Source: Leisingera caerulea DSM 24564
GTDB lineage: Bacteria > Pseudomonadota > Alphaproteobacteria > Rhodobacterales > Rhodobacteraceae
Assembly (NCBI RefSeq): GCF_000473325.1
Contig: NZ_KI421513.1
Coordinates: 954,217-1,018,216 of the forward strand
DNA length: 64,000 bases
Direction: 5' to 3'
This document shows, in pieces, positions 45,003-53,649 of this stretch. A program made the position numbers and the translations under genes. The stretch's first letter is position 1. Every line of letters starts with the position of its first letter. Below the pieces are notes generated by a model. That model was not told the DNA's origin and made no database searches. It saw only the letters and a program-made list of their open reading frames with translations.

Positions 45003-45506
45003 ATGAGCGATCTGATCTGCGTTGGCGCAATTGCCGGATCCTTCGGGGTGCGCGGCGAGGTGCGGCTCAAGAGCTTCTGTGCGGTCCCGGAAGAGATCGA
45101 GGATTACTCGCCGCTCAGCAATGAGGACGGGTCCAAAACCTATTCCCTGACCATCACCCGCCCGATCAAAAACGGCTTTGCCGCACTGCTGGAAGGCGTG
45201 GAAACCAAAGAGGACGCCGACGCCATCAAGGGCCTGCGCCTGTTTGCCCGCCGTGATCAGCTGCCGCAGCTGCCGGATGACGAGTTCTACCACGCTGACC
45301 TGATCGGGCTGGAGGTTTATGACACCGGCGGCACCCTTCTGGGCACGGTGAAATCGGTGCAGAACCATGGCGCCTCGGACCTGCTGGAGGTCCACGGACC
45401 GGGGCTGAAGTCGGCGGTGCTGCTGCCCTTCACCCTGGAGGCTGTGCCGACCGTGGACCTATCCCAGGGCCGGGTTATCGCCGATCCGCCCGAGGGGCTG
45501 CTCTGA
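45003..45506 (+). CDS. rimM: Ribosome maturation factor RimM
   Basis: Helps assemble the 30S head by binding ribosomal protein S19. The 167 residues have the N-terminal RimM domain, [19 protein letters not shown], and the C-terminal PRC-barrel, [37 protein letters not shown], then [16 protein letters not shown] at 45003 has AAGGAC upstream at good spacing. Followed by an antisense gene before trmD. Confidence 0.96.
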   Translation: MSDLICVGAIAGSFGVRGEVRLKSFCAVPEEIEDYSPLSNEDGSKTYSLTITRPIKNGFAALLEGVETKEDADAIKGLRLFARRDQLPQLPDDEFYHADLIGLEVYDTGGTLLGTVKSVQNHGASDLLEVHGPGLKSAVLLPFTLEAVPTVDLSQGRVIADPPEGLL

Positions 45507-45515
45507 GACGGCTGC

Positions 45516-46559
45516 TCAGTCGTCTTCATCGGCCAGCAACGCCTCAAGAACCTGAACCGCCTTAGCCGCGACCTGCGCGCTTTTCAGGCGCTGCTCCGGC
45601 GGTTTATGGCACAATCCCACCCAGCATCTGAACAGGCGATGAGCATAGAAGAAGCGGAACACAGGGTCATTCACCAGCTCCGCGCCATAGCCGTCCTGAA
45701 ACGCCTCCCAATCGGCCTGCGCAACCAGCCCGAAGCCGGGCGTCTCGCCCTCCGCGGCCAGATGGTCCGGGCAGTTGGCCAGCCAGATGTTGGCGAGATC
45801 GCGCTGCGGGAAGATACCATCATGGTTTGAGAAATCGATAAAGGAGACGGTTGTTTCCGACATCAGGATATTGCGCAGATGCAGGTCGCCATGCTCGACC
45901 GCGGCGCGAAAGGGTTGCCCCCGCGCACGCCGCCCTGCCCGGTGCAGGTAAGCACAAAGACCCAAGAACTTGTTGGGTTTCGGCACCGGCAGCTGCCCGT
46001 CGCGCACCGCCTGAGCCTGGTTTGCAACACGGGTCAGGAACGGCTTCGGCCAAAATTGCCGGTCTCCGGCAGCGGAAACCTCATGCAATGCGGCCACTGC
46101 AGACCCAATCCGCCGCAAAATACTGCCCCGGTCTCCGAACCCGTATTCTGCGACCGCCAATTCGCGATGTGCTGTGTCACCCCGGACAAATTCCATCAGG
46201 ACAAAGGGGTTTCTCGTGTCCCGCCACAGGAGCGCTGGTGCAGACACGCCCGGCATCGCCTCCAGACTGACTGCAGCGGCCTGATGCCGGCTCAGAATCC
46301 TGGCCTGCCGAAGCGGATCGGACGCCTCAAAATCGGCACGCAAGACAAAGCTCCGGCCATCCGCGATCCTGACCTTCAAGACACAGCGGCGATGCTCAAC
46401 ACCGCTGTTGACCTGCATCCTGCGGAACACAGCCCCATCTTCGGGCAGGCCGGCTTCAGCGGCCGCCCTGGGCCAAAGCGCCCGCGCACGGCCCTCTACC
46501 GCGTCCATCGCGGCAAACGGATCGTGCCGGGCTGCCGCAGGCGGCTGTTCTGAATTCAT
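45516..46559 (-). CDS. APH-like phosphotransferase
   Basis: A 346-residue protein of the aminoglycoside phosphotransferase/choline kinase fold. The catalytic loop VEHGDLHLRNILMS (HGDxxxxN) and the metal-binding SFIDFSNHD are clear; the N-lobe is less typical but has VLRADFEASD. The substrate is unknown; resistance should not be assumed. It lies on the opposite strand between rimM and trmD. ATG at 46559 is the best ATG but has no good ribosome-binding site; a GTG at 46601 is possible. Confidence 0.82.
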   Translation of the reverse strand: MNSEQPPAAARHDPFAAMDAVEGRARALWPRAAAEAGLPEDGAVFRRMQVNSGVEHRRCVLKVRIADGRSFVLRADFEASDPLRQARILSRHQAAAVSLEAMPGVSAPALLWRDTRNPFVLMEFVRGDTAHRELAVAEYGFGDRGSILRRIGSAVAALHEVSAAGDRQFWPKPFLTRVANQAQAVRDGQLPVPKPNKFLGLCAYLHRAGRRARGQPFRAAVEHGDLHLRNILMSETTVSFIDFSNHDGIFPQRDLANIWLANCPDHLAAEGETPGFGLVAQADWEAFQDGYGAELVNDPVFRFFYAHRLFRCWVGLCHKPPEQRLKSAQVAAKAVQVLEALLADEDD

Positions 46560-46615
46560 CGAAACACCAAAGCTTTTTATTGCGTGGAAATCTGACTGCA
46601 CTAAACAGCACCATT

Positions 46616-47419
46616 ATGACAGCACCAAGCAAATCTCATGGCCGCAAGGCGATCCGCCCCACGCTGAAGCCACGCGAGCTGATGACGCCAACGCCGGATC
46701 TGGCGGGGGTGTGGAAAGCCAAAATCATAACGCTGTTCCCCTCGGCTTTTCCTGGCGTGCTGGGCGAAAGCCTGACCGGCAAGGCGCTGCAGGAAGGCCT
46801 TTGGCAGCTGGAAACCGTGGACCTGCGCGAGTTCGGTGTCGGCAAGCACCGCAATGTCGATGACACGCCCGCCGGCGGCGGCGCCGGCATGGTGCTGCGC
46901 GCCGATGTTCTGGGCGAGGCGATTGAGCACACGATGGCGGATGCCCGGGGCAACTGGCCACTGGTCTACCTGACCCCGCGCGGACGGCCGATGAACCAGC
47001 AGATGATGCAGAGTTTTGCCCGGTGCGACGGCATCACCCTGCTGTGCGGCCGCTTTGAGGGCGTCGACGAGCGCGTGCTGGAACACTACGGCATCCAGGA
47101 AGTCTCCCTGGGCGATTTTGTCATGACCGGCGGCGAACTGGCCGCCCAGGCGCTGATCGACGCCACCGTGCGCCTGATCCCCGGGGTGCTGGGCAACCAG
47201 GCCTCCACCGAGGAGGAAAGCTTCTCCTCCGGCCTGCTGGAGCACCCCCAGTATACCCGCCCTGCCGAATGGAAAGGCCGGGAAATCCCCGAAGTTCTGA
47301 TGTCCGGCCACCACGGCAAGATTGCCGAGTGGCGGCATGATATGAGCGAAGAAATCACCAAGACCCGCCGCCCGGATCTGTGGGACGCCTATTGCCGCAA
47401 GAGGCAAAACGAAGGCTGA
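46616..47419 (+). CDS. trmD: tRNA (guanine37-N1)-methyltransferase
   Basis: Methylates G37 next to the anticodon, preventing frameshifts. The 267-residue SPOUT enzyme has IITLFPSAFPGVLGESLTGKAL, the SAM-knot loops LLCGRFEGVDERV and SLGDFVMTGGELAAQ, and the hinge GLLEHPQYTRP. An N-terminal extension with KSHGRKAIRPTLKPRELM precedes the core; I recall the same in other roseobacters, so the ATG at 46616 is chosen over 46682. The start region overlaps the upstream zone of the antisense kinase gene. Confidence 0.94.
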   Translation: MTAPSKSHGRKAIRPTLKPRELMTPTPDLAGVWKAKIITLFPSAFPGVLGESLTGKALQEGLWQLETVDLREFGVGKHRNVDDTPAGGGAGMVLRADVLGEAIEHTMADARGNWPLVYLTPRGRPMNQQMMQSFARCDGITLLCGRFEGVDERVLEHYGIQEVSLGDFVMTGGELAAQALIDATVRLIPGVLGNQASTEEESFSSGLLEHPQYTRPAEWKGREIPEVLMSGHHGKIAEWRHDMSEEITKTRRPDLWDAYCRKRQNEG

Positions 47420-47531
47420 ACGGCAGGCCGGATATGCGGCCCAGGGGGCGCCAGCTGCGCCAGACCGTTGCCGGACGCCCCAAGCCGTGCTTTAGTCCGC
47501 TCATATTCATGAAGAATTAGGAGTGAACAGG

Positions 47532-47867
47532 GTGGCTGCTAAATTTGAACTTTATACCGACAACGCAGGTGAATTCCGGTTCCGCCTGAAAGCAGGCAAC
47601 GGCGAGAACATTCTGTCCAGCGAAGGCTACAAGCAGAAGGCCAGCGCCGAGAACGGCATCGAGTCGGTCAAGAAAAACGCGGGCGACGATGCGCGCTATG
47701 AGCGCAAGGAGACTTCTGCGGGCAAGCATATGTTCAATCTCAAGGCCACCAACGGCCAGGTGATCGGAACCTCCCAGAGCTATGCCAGCGCATCGAGCCG
47801 CGATGGCGGCATTGAGTCAGTCAAGAAAAACGCCCCGGATGCCGCGGTCGACGACCAGACTGGCTGA
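47532..47867 (+). CDS. YegP-like protein with two DUF1508 repeats
   Basis: A 111-residue protein made of two copies of the DUF1508 unit. The first is KFELYTDNAGEFRFRLKAGNG then GIESVKKNA (about 3-52); the second, shorter, is MFNLKATNGQVIGTSQSYAS then GIESVKKNA (about 60-103). Function unknown. The start is a GTG at 47532 because AGGAG lies eight bases before it; GTG at 47523 would be too close. It lies between trmD and rplS, 112 bases after trmD. Confidence 0.9.
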   Translation: MAAKFELYTDNAGEFRFRLKAGNGENILSSEGYKQKASAENGIESVKKNAGDDARYERKETSAGKHMFNLKATNGQVIGTSQSYASASSRDGGIESVKKNAPDAAVDDQTG

Positions 47868-47893
47868 GGCCTGAAAGACGGGGACAAGCGGCC

Positions 47894-47943
47894 CCAAATC
47901 TTTTGAGAAAAGATTTGGCAAGAGTTTTGTGAAAACTCTTGCC
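47894..47943. repeat. Two abutting perfect palindromes (11 and 12 bp stems)
   Basis: CCAAATCTTTT-GAG-AAAAGATTTGG (47894-47918) runs directly into GGCAAGAGTTTT-GTG-AAAACTCTTGCC (47917-47943), sharing two bases. Both have a TTTT/AAAA apex and 3-base loop. They follow the DUF1508 gene by 26 bases. I recall very similar sequences scattered in roseobacter genomes, so this is probably a dispersed extragenic palindrome. It may also end transcripts. Confidence 0.8.
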
Positions 47944-47961
47944 AGCAGCGCAGCCGGGCAC

Positions 47962-47990
47962 TTGTTTTGTTGGTCTTGCGGACGTATACA
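47962..47990 (+). promoter_or_regulatory. Candidate promoter of rplS-rpmE
   Basis: TTGTTT (47962-47967) and TATACA (47985-47990) are exactly 17 bases apart. It would give a leader of roughly 215 bases before rplS. The leader contains CCGCCAG/CTGGCGG (48082-48120) and CTGCGG-AAAGAA-CCGCAG (48177-48194) as possible stems. Confidence 0.45.
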
Positions 47991-48160
47991 GCGCCGGTCT
48001 GGATTCGCATTTGCGGCTCCGGGCCGCTGGCTGTTGGATCACTCACCTGAAAATCTTCTTCGGTTTTCGCTTTGGGCCCTGCCGCCAGCAGCAAGGAACA
48101 GACGGCGTGATCTCTGGCGGGCTGCCATATGGCGGGACCCGGTGAAGACCAGGAGCTCTC

Positions 48161-48223
48161 ATGACGGCAGAAACCTCTGCGGAAAGAACCGCAGGCAGAT
48201 TAGGAGAGTTGCGATGGACCTGA
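48161..48223 (+). CDS. Possible 20-codon leader ORF overlapping the rplS start
   Basis: An ATG at 48161 with AGGAG five bases upstream opens a 20-codon frame whose TGA (48221-48223) lies 10 bases inside rplS, out of frame. The hairpin 48177-48194 is inside it. Its Shine-Dalgarno is as good as that of rplS. It could couple or control rplS translation, or be chance; 20 codons is too short for coding statistics. Confidence 0.35.
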   Translation: MTAETSAERTAGRLGELRWT

Positions 48224-48588
48224 TCGCACAGCTGGAGGCGGAACAGATCGCCGCCCTGGGGAAAGAGATCCCCGACTTCAAAGCCGGTGACACCATCCGT
48301 GTCGGCTACAAGGTGACCGAAGGCTCGCGTTCGCGCGTGCAGATGTACGAAGGCGTTTGCATCAGCCGTAAGAACGGCTCGGGCATTGCAGGCTCGTTCA
48401 CCGTCCGCAAGATTTCGTTCGGCGAAGGCGTGGAGCGTGTGTTCCCGCTGTATTCGACCAACATCGACAGCATCACCGTGGTGCGCCGCGGCCGCGTCCG
48501 CCGCGCCAAGCTGTATTACCTGCGCGCGCGCCGCGGCAAGTCGGCCCGTATCGCAGAAGACGCGAACTACAAGCCCAAGAAAGCCTGA
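48214..48588 (+). CDS. rplS: 50S ribosomal protein L19
   Basis: Located at the 30S-50S interface of the ribosome. The 124 residues show the L19 core: [45 protein letters not shown] and [18 protein letters not shown], then [27 protein letters not shown] lies before the ATG at 48214. The longer open frame upstream is the leader, not protein. Followed 11 bases later by rpmE. Confidence 0.97.
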   Translation: MDLIAQLEAEQIAALGKEIPDFKAGDTIRVGYKVTEGSRSRVQMYEGVCISRKNGSGIAGSFTVRKISFGEGVERVFPLYSTNIDSITVVRRGRVRRAKLYYLRARRGKSARIAEDANYKPKKA

Positions 48589-48599
48589 GGAGTGGTATC

Positions 48600-48821
48600 A
48601 TGAAAAAAGACACCCATCCCGATTACCACTTCATCGACGTCAAAATGACCGACGGCACCATCATCAAGATGCGCTCCACCTGGGGCAGCGAAGGTGATCA
48701 GCTGGCACTGGACATCGACCCGACCGTGCACCCGGCCTGGACCGGCGGCACCTCGCGCCTGATGGATGCCGGCGGCCGCGTGTCCAAGTTCAAGAAAAAA
48801 TACGAAGGCCTGGGCTTCTAA
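48600..48821 (+). CDS. rpmE: 50S ribosomal protein L31 (zinc-free form)
   Basis: A 73-residue L31 starting [19 protein letters not shown] and ending [11 protein letters not shown]. The CxxC zinc-binding cysteines found in the C+ form of L31 are absent; the protein has no cysteine at all. It should therefore work without zinc. AGGAG precedes the ATG. Terminates at a strong hairpin 28 bases after the stop. Confidence 0.95.
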   Translation: MKKDTHPDYHFIDVKMTDGTIIKMRSTWGSEGDQLALDIDPTVHPAWTGGTSRLMDAGGRVSKFKKKYEGLGF

Positions 48822-48848
48822 GCCGCCTGCCGTATTTTTCAAACTCCC

Positions 48849-48885
48849 GAAGGCTGCCCCGGACGGGCAGCCTTCTTTCTTTTTC
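48849..48885 (+). terminator. Intrinsic terminator of rplS-rpmE
   Basis: GAAGGCTGCCC (48849-48859) pairs with GGGCAGCCTTC (48865-48875) around CGGAC, followed by a T-rich tract. An 11-bp perfect stem. Confidence 0.93.
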
Positions 48886-48935
48886 TCCTTACGCTGGGGC
48901 CGGATCCGTGCCCCGCGGGAAAGACAGCTCCCCTC

Positions 48936-50969
48936 GTGAAACAAGCCCTGGCAAATGCCCTGCAAGAGCGCGGATATGAAACCCTGACCCAAGTTCAGGA
49001 GGCTGTGACCCAGCCTGACCTGGAAGGGCGCGACCTGCTGGTGTCTGCACAGACCGGATCTGGCAAGACAGTCGGTTTCGGCCTGGCGCTGGCGCCCACC
49101 CTGCTGGGCGAGGGCGAGGCATTCGGCGAAGCCGCCGCGCCGCTGGCGCTGGTGATTGCCCCGACCCGCGAACTGGCATTGCAGGTTAAACACGAGCTGA
49201 GCTGGCTTTACCGCGAGGCCGGTGCCGTGATCGCCTCCTGCGTCGGCGGCATGGACATGCGCGACGAGCGCCGGGCGCTGGCCCGCGGCGCCCATATCGT
49301 TGCCGCAACGCCGGGCCGTTTGCGCGACCACATCATGCGCGGCTCCATAGACCTCAGCAACGTGCGCGGCGTGGTGCTGGACGAGGCGGACGAGATGCTG
49401 GACCTTGGCTTCCGCGAGGACCTGGAATTCATCCTGAGCGAAGCGCCGGAAGAGCGCCGGACACTGCTGTTCTCCGCCACGGTTCCGCCGGCGATTGCCA
49501 GCCTGGCCGAGACCTTTCAGCGCGACGCGATGCGGATCAAGACCGCCGGCGAAACCAAGCAGCACGCGGATATCGAATACCGGCTGATGAGCGTGGCGCA
49601 AGCGGACGCGGAAAACGCCATCATCAACGTGCTGCGTTACTACGAGGCGCCCAGCGCCATCGTCTTTGCCAACACCCGCGCGGCGGTGAACCGGCTGGCG
49701 GCGCGGCTGACCAACCGCGGCCTGCCGGTGGTGACGCTTTCGGGCGAGCTGAGCCAGACTGAGCGCAGCCATGCGCTGCAGGCGATGCGCGACGGGCGCG
49801 CCCGGGTCTGTGTAGCCACCGACGTTGCTGCGCGCGGCATCGACCTGCCGGGGCTGGAGCTGGTGGTCCATGCAGAACTGCCCTCCAACCACGAAACCCT
49901 GCTGCACCGCTCCGGCCGGACCGGCCGCGCGGGCCGCAAAGGTGTCAGCGCCCTGATCGCCCCTCCCAAGGCGCGCGCCAAGGCGCTGCGGCTGCTGAAA
50001 TGGGCCAAGCTGAATGCGGAGCATTGCGAGGCGCCCTCGGCCGACGACATTCTGGCCCGTGACGAAGAGCGGATGCTGGCCGATCCTGTCTGGCAGGAAC
50101 CCGTTACCGAGCAGGAACAGGCAGGGGTTCAGACCCTGCTGAACACGTTTTCCGCCGAGCAGATCGCCGCCACCTATCTGCGCCTGTTCCGCAGCCGCCA
50201 CTCAGCGCCGGAAGATCTGCGCCCGGCGGATACGGCGGAACCGCGCAAGGAGCGCAAGGAACGCAAAGCCTTTGGCCCGTCGGTCTGGTTCTCGCTGTCC
50301 GGCGGCCGCGAAGCCGGTGCCGATCCGCGCAAGGTGCTGCCGATGCTGTGCAAGGCCGGCAATATCGACCGCGATGCCATCGGCGCGATCCGGGTACAGG
50401 ACAACGAGACATTTGCCGAGATCAGCGAAGGCGCGGTTGAAGGCTTCCTGAAAGCGCTGGACGGCAAGACCGAGCTGGAACCGGGTGCGGTGCTGACACG
50501 GCTCTCCGAAGCGCCGGAACTGGCCCCTGCCCCGCGCCGCGGGCCTGGTGGTCCGAAAGGCGGCTTCAAGGGCGACCGCAAGCCCAAGCCGCACCGCGGC
50601 AAGGAAGACGGCCCGAAGCCTTATCGCGCCAAATCCGGCGACAAGGGCGACAGCCGGCCACCGCGCAAGGAATGGCAAGAAAAGCCGGCCCGAGAAGAGC
50701 GCCGCGAGCCGCGTTCGGACGTGCATCCCAGCAAACCCAAGCCGGCTGTGACCGCCAAGCCGAAAGGGGCGTCCGATCCGTCCAAGCGGATGGCCAAGCC
50801 CGGCGCCCCAGCAGCCAAATCGTTCAAGGCGAAAGGCCCCAAGCCGCCGGTTGGCAAGCCGAACAGCAAAAAGAACAAGGCGCGCGCGGCCGTTGTGCCA
50901 GGAAAGCCGGGAAAGGGCGGTGACGCCCGCCCCAAACGCAAGCCGGCGGGACCTGCAAAACACAGGTGA
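48936..50969 (+). CDS. DEAD-box RNA helicase (DbpA/CsdA type) with basic tail
   Basis: A 677-residue ATP-dependent RNA helicase. Motifs in order: Q motif TLTQVQEAV, motif I AQTGSGKT (about 38-45), PTRELA, TPGR, motif II DEAD, SAT, and motif VI HRSGRTGRAGRKG (about 325). A DbpA-like RNA-binding domain follows (about 445-515, PSVWFSLSGGREAGADPRKVLPMLCKAG). The last 155 residues are Lys/Pro/Gly-rich and disordered. Start is GTG at 48936 with only a weak upstream site. A role in ribosome assembly or cold adaptation is inferred from the family. Confidence 0.94.
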   Translation: MKQALANALQERGYETLTQVQEAVTQPDLEGRDLLVSAQTGSGKTVGFGLALAPTLLGEGEAFGEAAAPLALVIAPTRELALQVKHELSWLYREAGAVIASCVGGMDMRDERRALARGAHIVAATPGRLRDHIMRGSIDLSNVRGVVLDEADEMLDLGFREDLEFILSEAPEERRTLLFSATVPPAIASLAETFQRDAMRIKTAGETKQHADIEYRLMSVAQADAENAIINVLRYYEAPSAIVFANTRAAVNRLAARLTNRGLPVVTLSGELSQTERSHALQAMRDGRARVCVATDVAARGIDLPGLELVVHAELPSNHETLLHRSGRTGRAGRKGVSALIAPPKARAKALRLLKWAKLNAEHCEAPSADDILARDEERMLADPVWQEPVTEQEQAGVQTLLNTFSAEQIAATYLRLFRSRHSAPEDLRPADTAEPRKERKERKAFGPSVWFSLSGGREAGADPRKVLPMLCKAGNIDRDAIGAIRVQDNETFAEISEGAVEGFLKALDGKTELEPGAVLTRLSEAPELAPAPRRGPGGPKGGFKGDRKPKPHRGKEDGPKPYRAKSGDKGDSRPPRKEWQEKPAREERREPRSDVHPSKPKPAVTAKPKGASDPSKRMAKPGAPAAKSFKAKGPKPPVGKPNSKKNKARAAVVPGKPGKGGDARPKRKPAGPAKHR

Positions 50970-51080
50970 TACACTAAGTTTACCAGCCTGCGCGCACCAC
51001 TTTTCTTGGCGGAGTCCAGACCCTATACAGGGGCACAAAGCTAAAGACGTGCAACAAAGCACGAGCAAAGGGACCTGTAC

Positions 51081-51890
51081 ATGGCGCATATCATTGTCGT
51101 CGGCAACGAGAAGGGCGGCGCGGGCAAATCGACTGTCTCCATGCATGTTGCAACCACTCTGGCCCGGCTGGGCCACAAGGTGGCAGCGCTGGACCTGGAC
51201 TTGCGGCAGCGCTCCTTGGGGCGCTATCTGGAAAACCGCAAGGACTTCTGCGCCAAGGCGGGGCTGGACCTGCCAATGGTGGACATGCACGAGCTGCCGG
51301 AGATCGACCCGGCCAGCCTGCAGCCAGGTGAGAACATCTATGACCACCGCCTGTCAGCCGCGGTTTCGGCGCTGGAGCCAGGGCATGATTTCATCCTGAT
51401 TGACTGCCCCGGCTCGCACACGCGCCTGAGCCAGGTCGCGCATTCGCTGGCGGACACGCTGATCACGCCCCTGAACGACAGCTTTGTCGATTTCGACCTG
51501 CTGGCGCATGTGGACCAGAAGGGCGAGAGCATCACCGGCCCGTCAGTCTATTCCGAGATGGTGTGGAATGCGCGGCAGCTGCGGGCGCAGGCAGGCCTGA
51601 AGCCGATTGACTGGATCGTGATCCGCAACCGGGTCGGCACCCAGCGCATGGTCAACAAGGAAAAGATGGAACGCGCCATCAAGATGCTGTCCAAGCGGAT
51701 CGGCTTCCGCGTGGCACCGGGTTTCTCCGAGCGGGTGATCTTCCGCGAGCTGTTCCCGCGCGGCCTGACGCTGCTGGACCTGAAGGACATCGGGGTGAAG
51801 CAGCTGAACATCTCCAATATCGCCGCCCGGCAGGAGCTGCGCGACATGATGAAGGAAGTGAACCTGCCCGGGGTCGAGATCAGCATCTAA
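51081..51890 (+). CDS. mipZ: Division-plane positioning ATPase MipZ
   Basis: ParA-like ATPase that forms a gradient from the cell poles and inhibits FtsZ, placing the division site in alphaproteobacteria. The 269 residues have the deviant Walker A GNEKGGAGKST (8-18), switch region LDLDLRQRSLGRYLENR, Walker B FILIDCPG, and VIRNRVG. The RQRSLGRYLENR block separates MipZ from plasmid ParA proteins. AAGGGA precedes the ATG. No parB neighbour is here, as expected for MipZ. Confidence 0.95.
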   Translation: MAHIIVVGNEKGGAGKSTVSMHVATTLARLGHKVAALDLDLRQRSLGRYLENRKDFCAKAGLDLPMVDMHELPEIDPASLQPGENIYDHRLSAAVSALEPGHDFILIDCPGSHTRLSQVAHSLADTLITPLNDSFVDFDLLAHVDQKGESITGPSVYSEMVWNARQLRAQAGLKPIDWIVIRNRVGTQRMVNKEKMERAIKMLSKRIGFRVAPGFSERVIFRELFPRGLTLLDLKDIGVKQLNISNIAARQELRDMMKEVNLPGVEISI

Positions 51891-51908
51891 TCCCGCCCCG
51901 GCAGCGCC

Positions 51909-53141
51909 TCAGCTATCGCAGCCGCAATTGCCGCGGTAGATGGTGTACAGCTCCATCGGCTCAGCGACCCCGCGCAGCATGTAGCGGCCCAGAGACACCA
52001 GATCATGGTTGGTGCCTCTGGCGGCCGACTTCACGACTTCGGACATAATGATGTTCTGGCCGACCGACCGGTGCATCCCAGCAATCCGCGCGGTCTGGTT
52101 CACCGCCTGGCCGATCACGGTAAAGTCGAGCCGGTTCTCAGCCCCGATGTTACCATAGAGGATAGTGCCGGCGTGCAGCGCCAGGGTAAAGCCCGCGGTC
52201 GGTAGGCCCTGCTCCTCACGTTCGGTGTTGTACGCGCGGATCTTGCCGCACAGCTCATTGGCTGCGGCCAGCGCCGCGTGGGCGTCTTCCTCGATGCTGC
52301 CGAGGTTGAACATGGTCAGCATCCCGTCCCCCATGAACTTGAGGATGTTTCCGCCATGCGCCTGGATGGTTTCCACCGCCAGGCCGAAGTAGCCGTTCAG
52401 CATCTCGATCAGTTCGGTTCCAGGCAACCGCTCAGCCAGCTGGGTGAAGCCTTTGAGGTCGAACAGGCAAATCACCGCGTCAATCTGCTGCGAGGAGCCG
52501 CGCTGGATCTCGCCCGACAGCACCCGGCGGCCGGCATCGCGGCCCAGGTAGACCTGCAACAGGTCGCTCGCCATCTGCCGGTTGGAGGAGGATTTCAGCG
52601 CCAGCCCCAAGTGAGGCAAAGTGGTGCGGATCAGGTCCAGCTCGCGGTTGGAGAACCCGCCCGGACGGTCCGTCGCCCAGGAGACCAGCATGCCCTCTTG
52701 CGGGTGAACGGGGTCGTTCGGCCCGGCCTCGGGCGGGGCGAACCGCACGCCCTTGGCAAAATAATCCGTTGCCCCGCGTTCCCGCAGCTCCGGCAGCAGC
52801 GGGAACTCCTCCGGCGCGCCGTCTTCGAGTTTCTCGCGGAATTCGTCCAGCTCCTTGTCCAGGATGTGGAAGAAAGGGCTGCGCAGCCATTCCTCGCGCG
52901 GAGACTCGCGGTATTCGTAATGCTGGTGCGACAGGCCGTCTGCGCGGGTCCAATTGAAACCGATGCCGCCGAATTTCGGGTGAAAGGCGCGCTGCGCCAC
53001 ATGAAATCGCCACAACGGCACGCCCGCATCGCACAGCCGCTGGCAATAACCCTGCAAAAGGTCCTGCTGCTGTGCCCCGTGCAGCCCCTGCTCCATCAGC
53101 CAGGCAATCAGCGGTCCCGAATTGACATCAATCTGTATCAT
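51909..53141 (-). CDS. Class III adenylate cyclase with uncharacterised N-terminal domain
   Basis: A 410-residue soluble cyclase that probably makes cAMP. The catalytic domain (about 218-385) has both metal aspartates, Asp228 (CLFDLKGFT) and Asp272 (KFMGDG), Lys268 and the Asp of RLDFTVIG at the adenine-specifying positions, and the transition-state Asn/Arg in NQTARI. The N-terminal 190 residues are not a sensor I recognise; they include a YFAKGVRF segment and a conserved-looking HPKFGGIGFNW. The tail ends in CGCDS. Convergent with mipZ. Confidence 0.9.
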   Translation of the reverse strand: MIQIDVNSGPLIAWLMEQGLHGAQQQDLLQGYCQRLCDAGVPLWRFHVAQRAFHPKFGGIGFNWTRADGLSHQHYEYRESPREEWLRSPFFHILDKELDEFREKLEDGAPEEFPLLPELRERGATDYFAKGVRFAPPEAGPNDPVHPQEGMLVSWATDRPGGFSNRELDLIRTTLPHLGLALKSSSNRQMASDLLQVYLGRDAGRRVLSGEIQRGSSQQIDAVICLFDLKGFTQLAERLPGTELIEMLNGYFGLAVETIQAHGGNILKFMGDGMLTMFNLGSIEEDAHAALAAANELCGKIRAYNTEREEQGLPTAGFTLALHAGTILYGNIGAENRLDFTVIGQAVNQTARIAGMHRSVGQNIIMSEVVKSAARGTNHDLVSLGRYMLRGVAEPMELYTIYRGNCGCDS

Positions 53142-53192
53142 GCGCTCACCTTCAATTCCGCTGCCTTATCTGGGCATTGCGTCTCGCGATGT

Positions 53193-53633
53193 CTACGGGT
53201 CGATGCCTGCTAATTTGCGCAGCATATACCGCAAAATCGCAACCTCGCCGGTCGTGAACTGGCGGCACAATCTGGCATCGAACTCCTGCGCCACATCCCG
53301 CAGCTCCCGGTAGGCGGATTGCCCCGCCGGGGTCAGCGTCAGATGCTCCGCCCGGCGGTCGTTTTCATCCCGCGTCCGGGTGACGAACCGCTTCTCGGCC
53401 AGCTTTGCCACCGCACGGCTGATCTTGGTCTTATGGATCTTGGCCCGCTCTCCGATCTCCTTGGCGGTCATCTGGCCATAGTTGCCCAGGTGGAACAGCA
53501 CCCGCCATTCCGTGCGCAGCATACCATAGCGGTCCTTGTAGTGCCGCTGAAACCCGAGGGAGCTTTCCTCGGCCGCCCGGTTCAGCAGAAAAGGCAGGAA
53601 ATCCTGCAGAGTGAAGTCATCTTTTTCGGTCAT
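53193..53633 (-). CDS. MarR family regulator, probable regulator of the homogentisate locus
   Basis: A 146-residue winged-helix regulator. RTEWRVLFHLGNYGQMTAKEIGERAKIHKTKISRAVAKLAEKRFVTRTRDENDRRAEHL gives the DNA-binding domain (in segments about 40-98), including the DRR wing typical of MarR. It is divergent from hmgA, and a perfect inverted repeat lies in the 71-base gap. It most likely represses hmgA and its own gene until an aromatic intermediate binds, like HmgR-type regulators. The ligand is not shown. Confidence 0.9.
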   Translation of the reverse strand: MTEKDDFTLQDFLPFLLNRAAEESSLGFQRHYKDRYGMLRTEWRVLFHLGNYGQMTAKEIGERAKIHKTKISRAVAKLAEKRFVTRTRDENDRRAEHLTLTPAGQSAYRELRDVAQEFDARLCRQFTTGEVAILRYMLRKLAGIDP

Positions 53634-53649
53634 TTGCGTCCTCTCTCCC

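Noticed and set aside
45516..46559. Aminoglycoside resistance gene
   Set aside because: Only the general kinase motifs are shared; no specific resistance-family features are visible.
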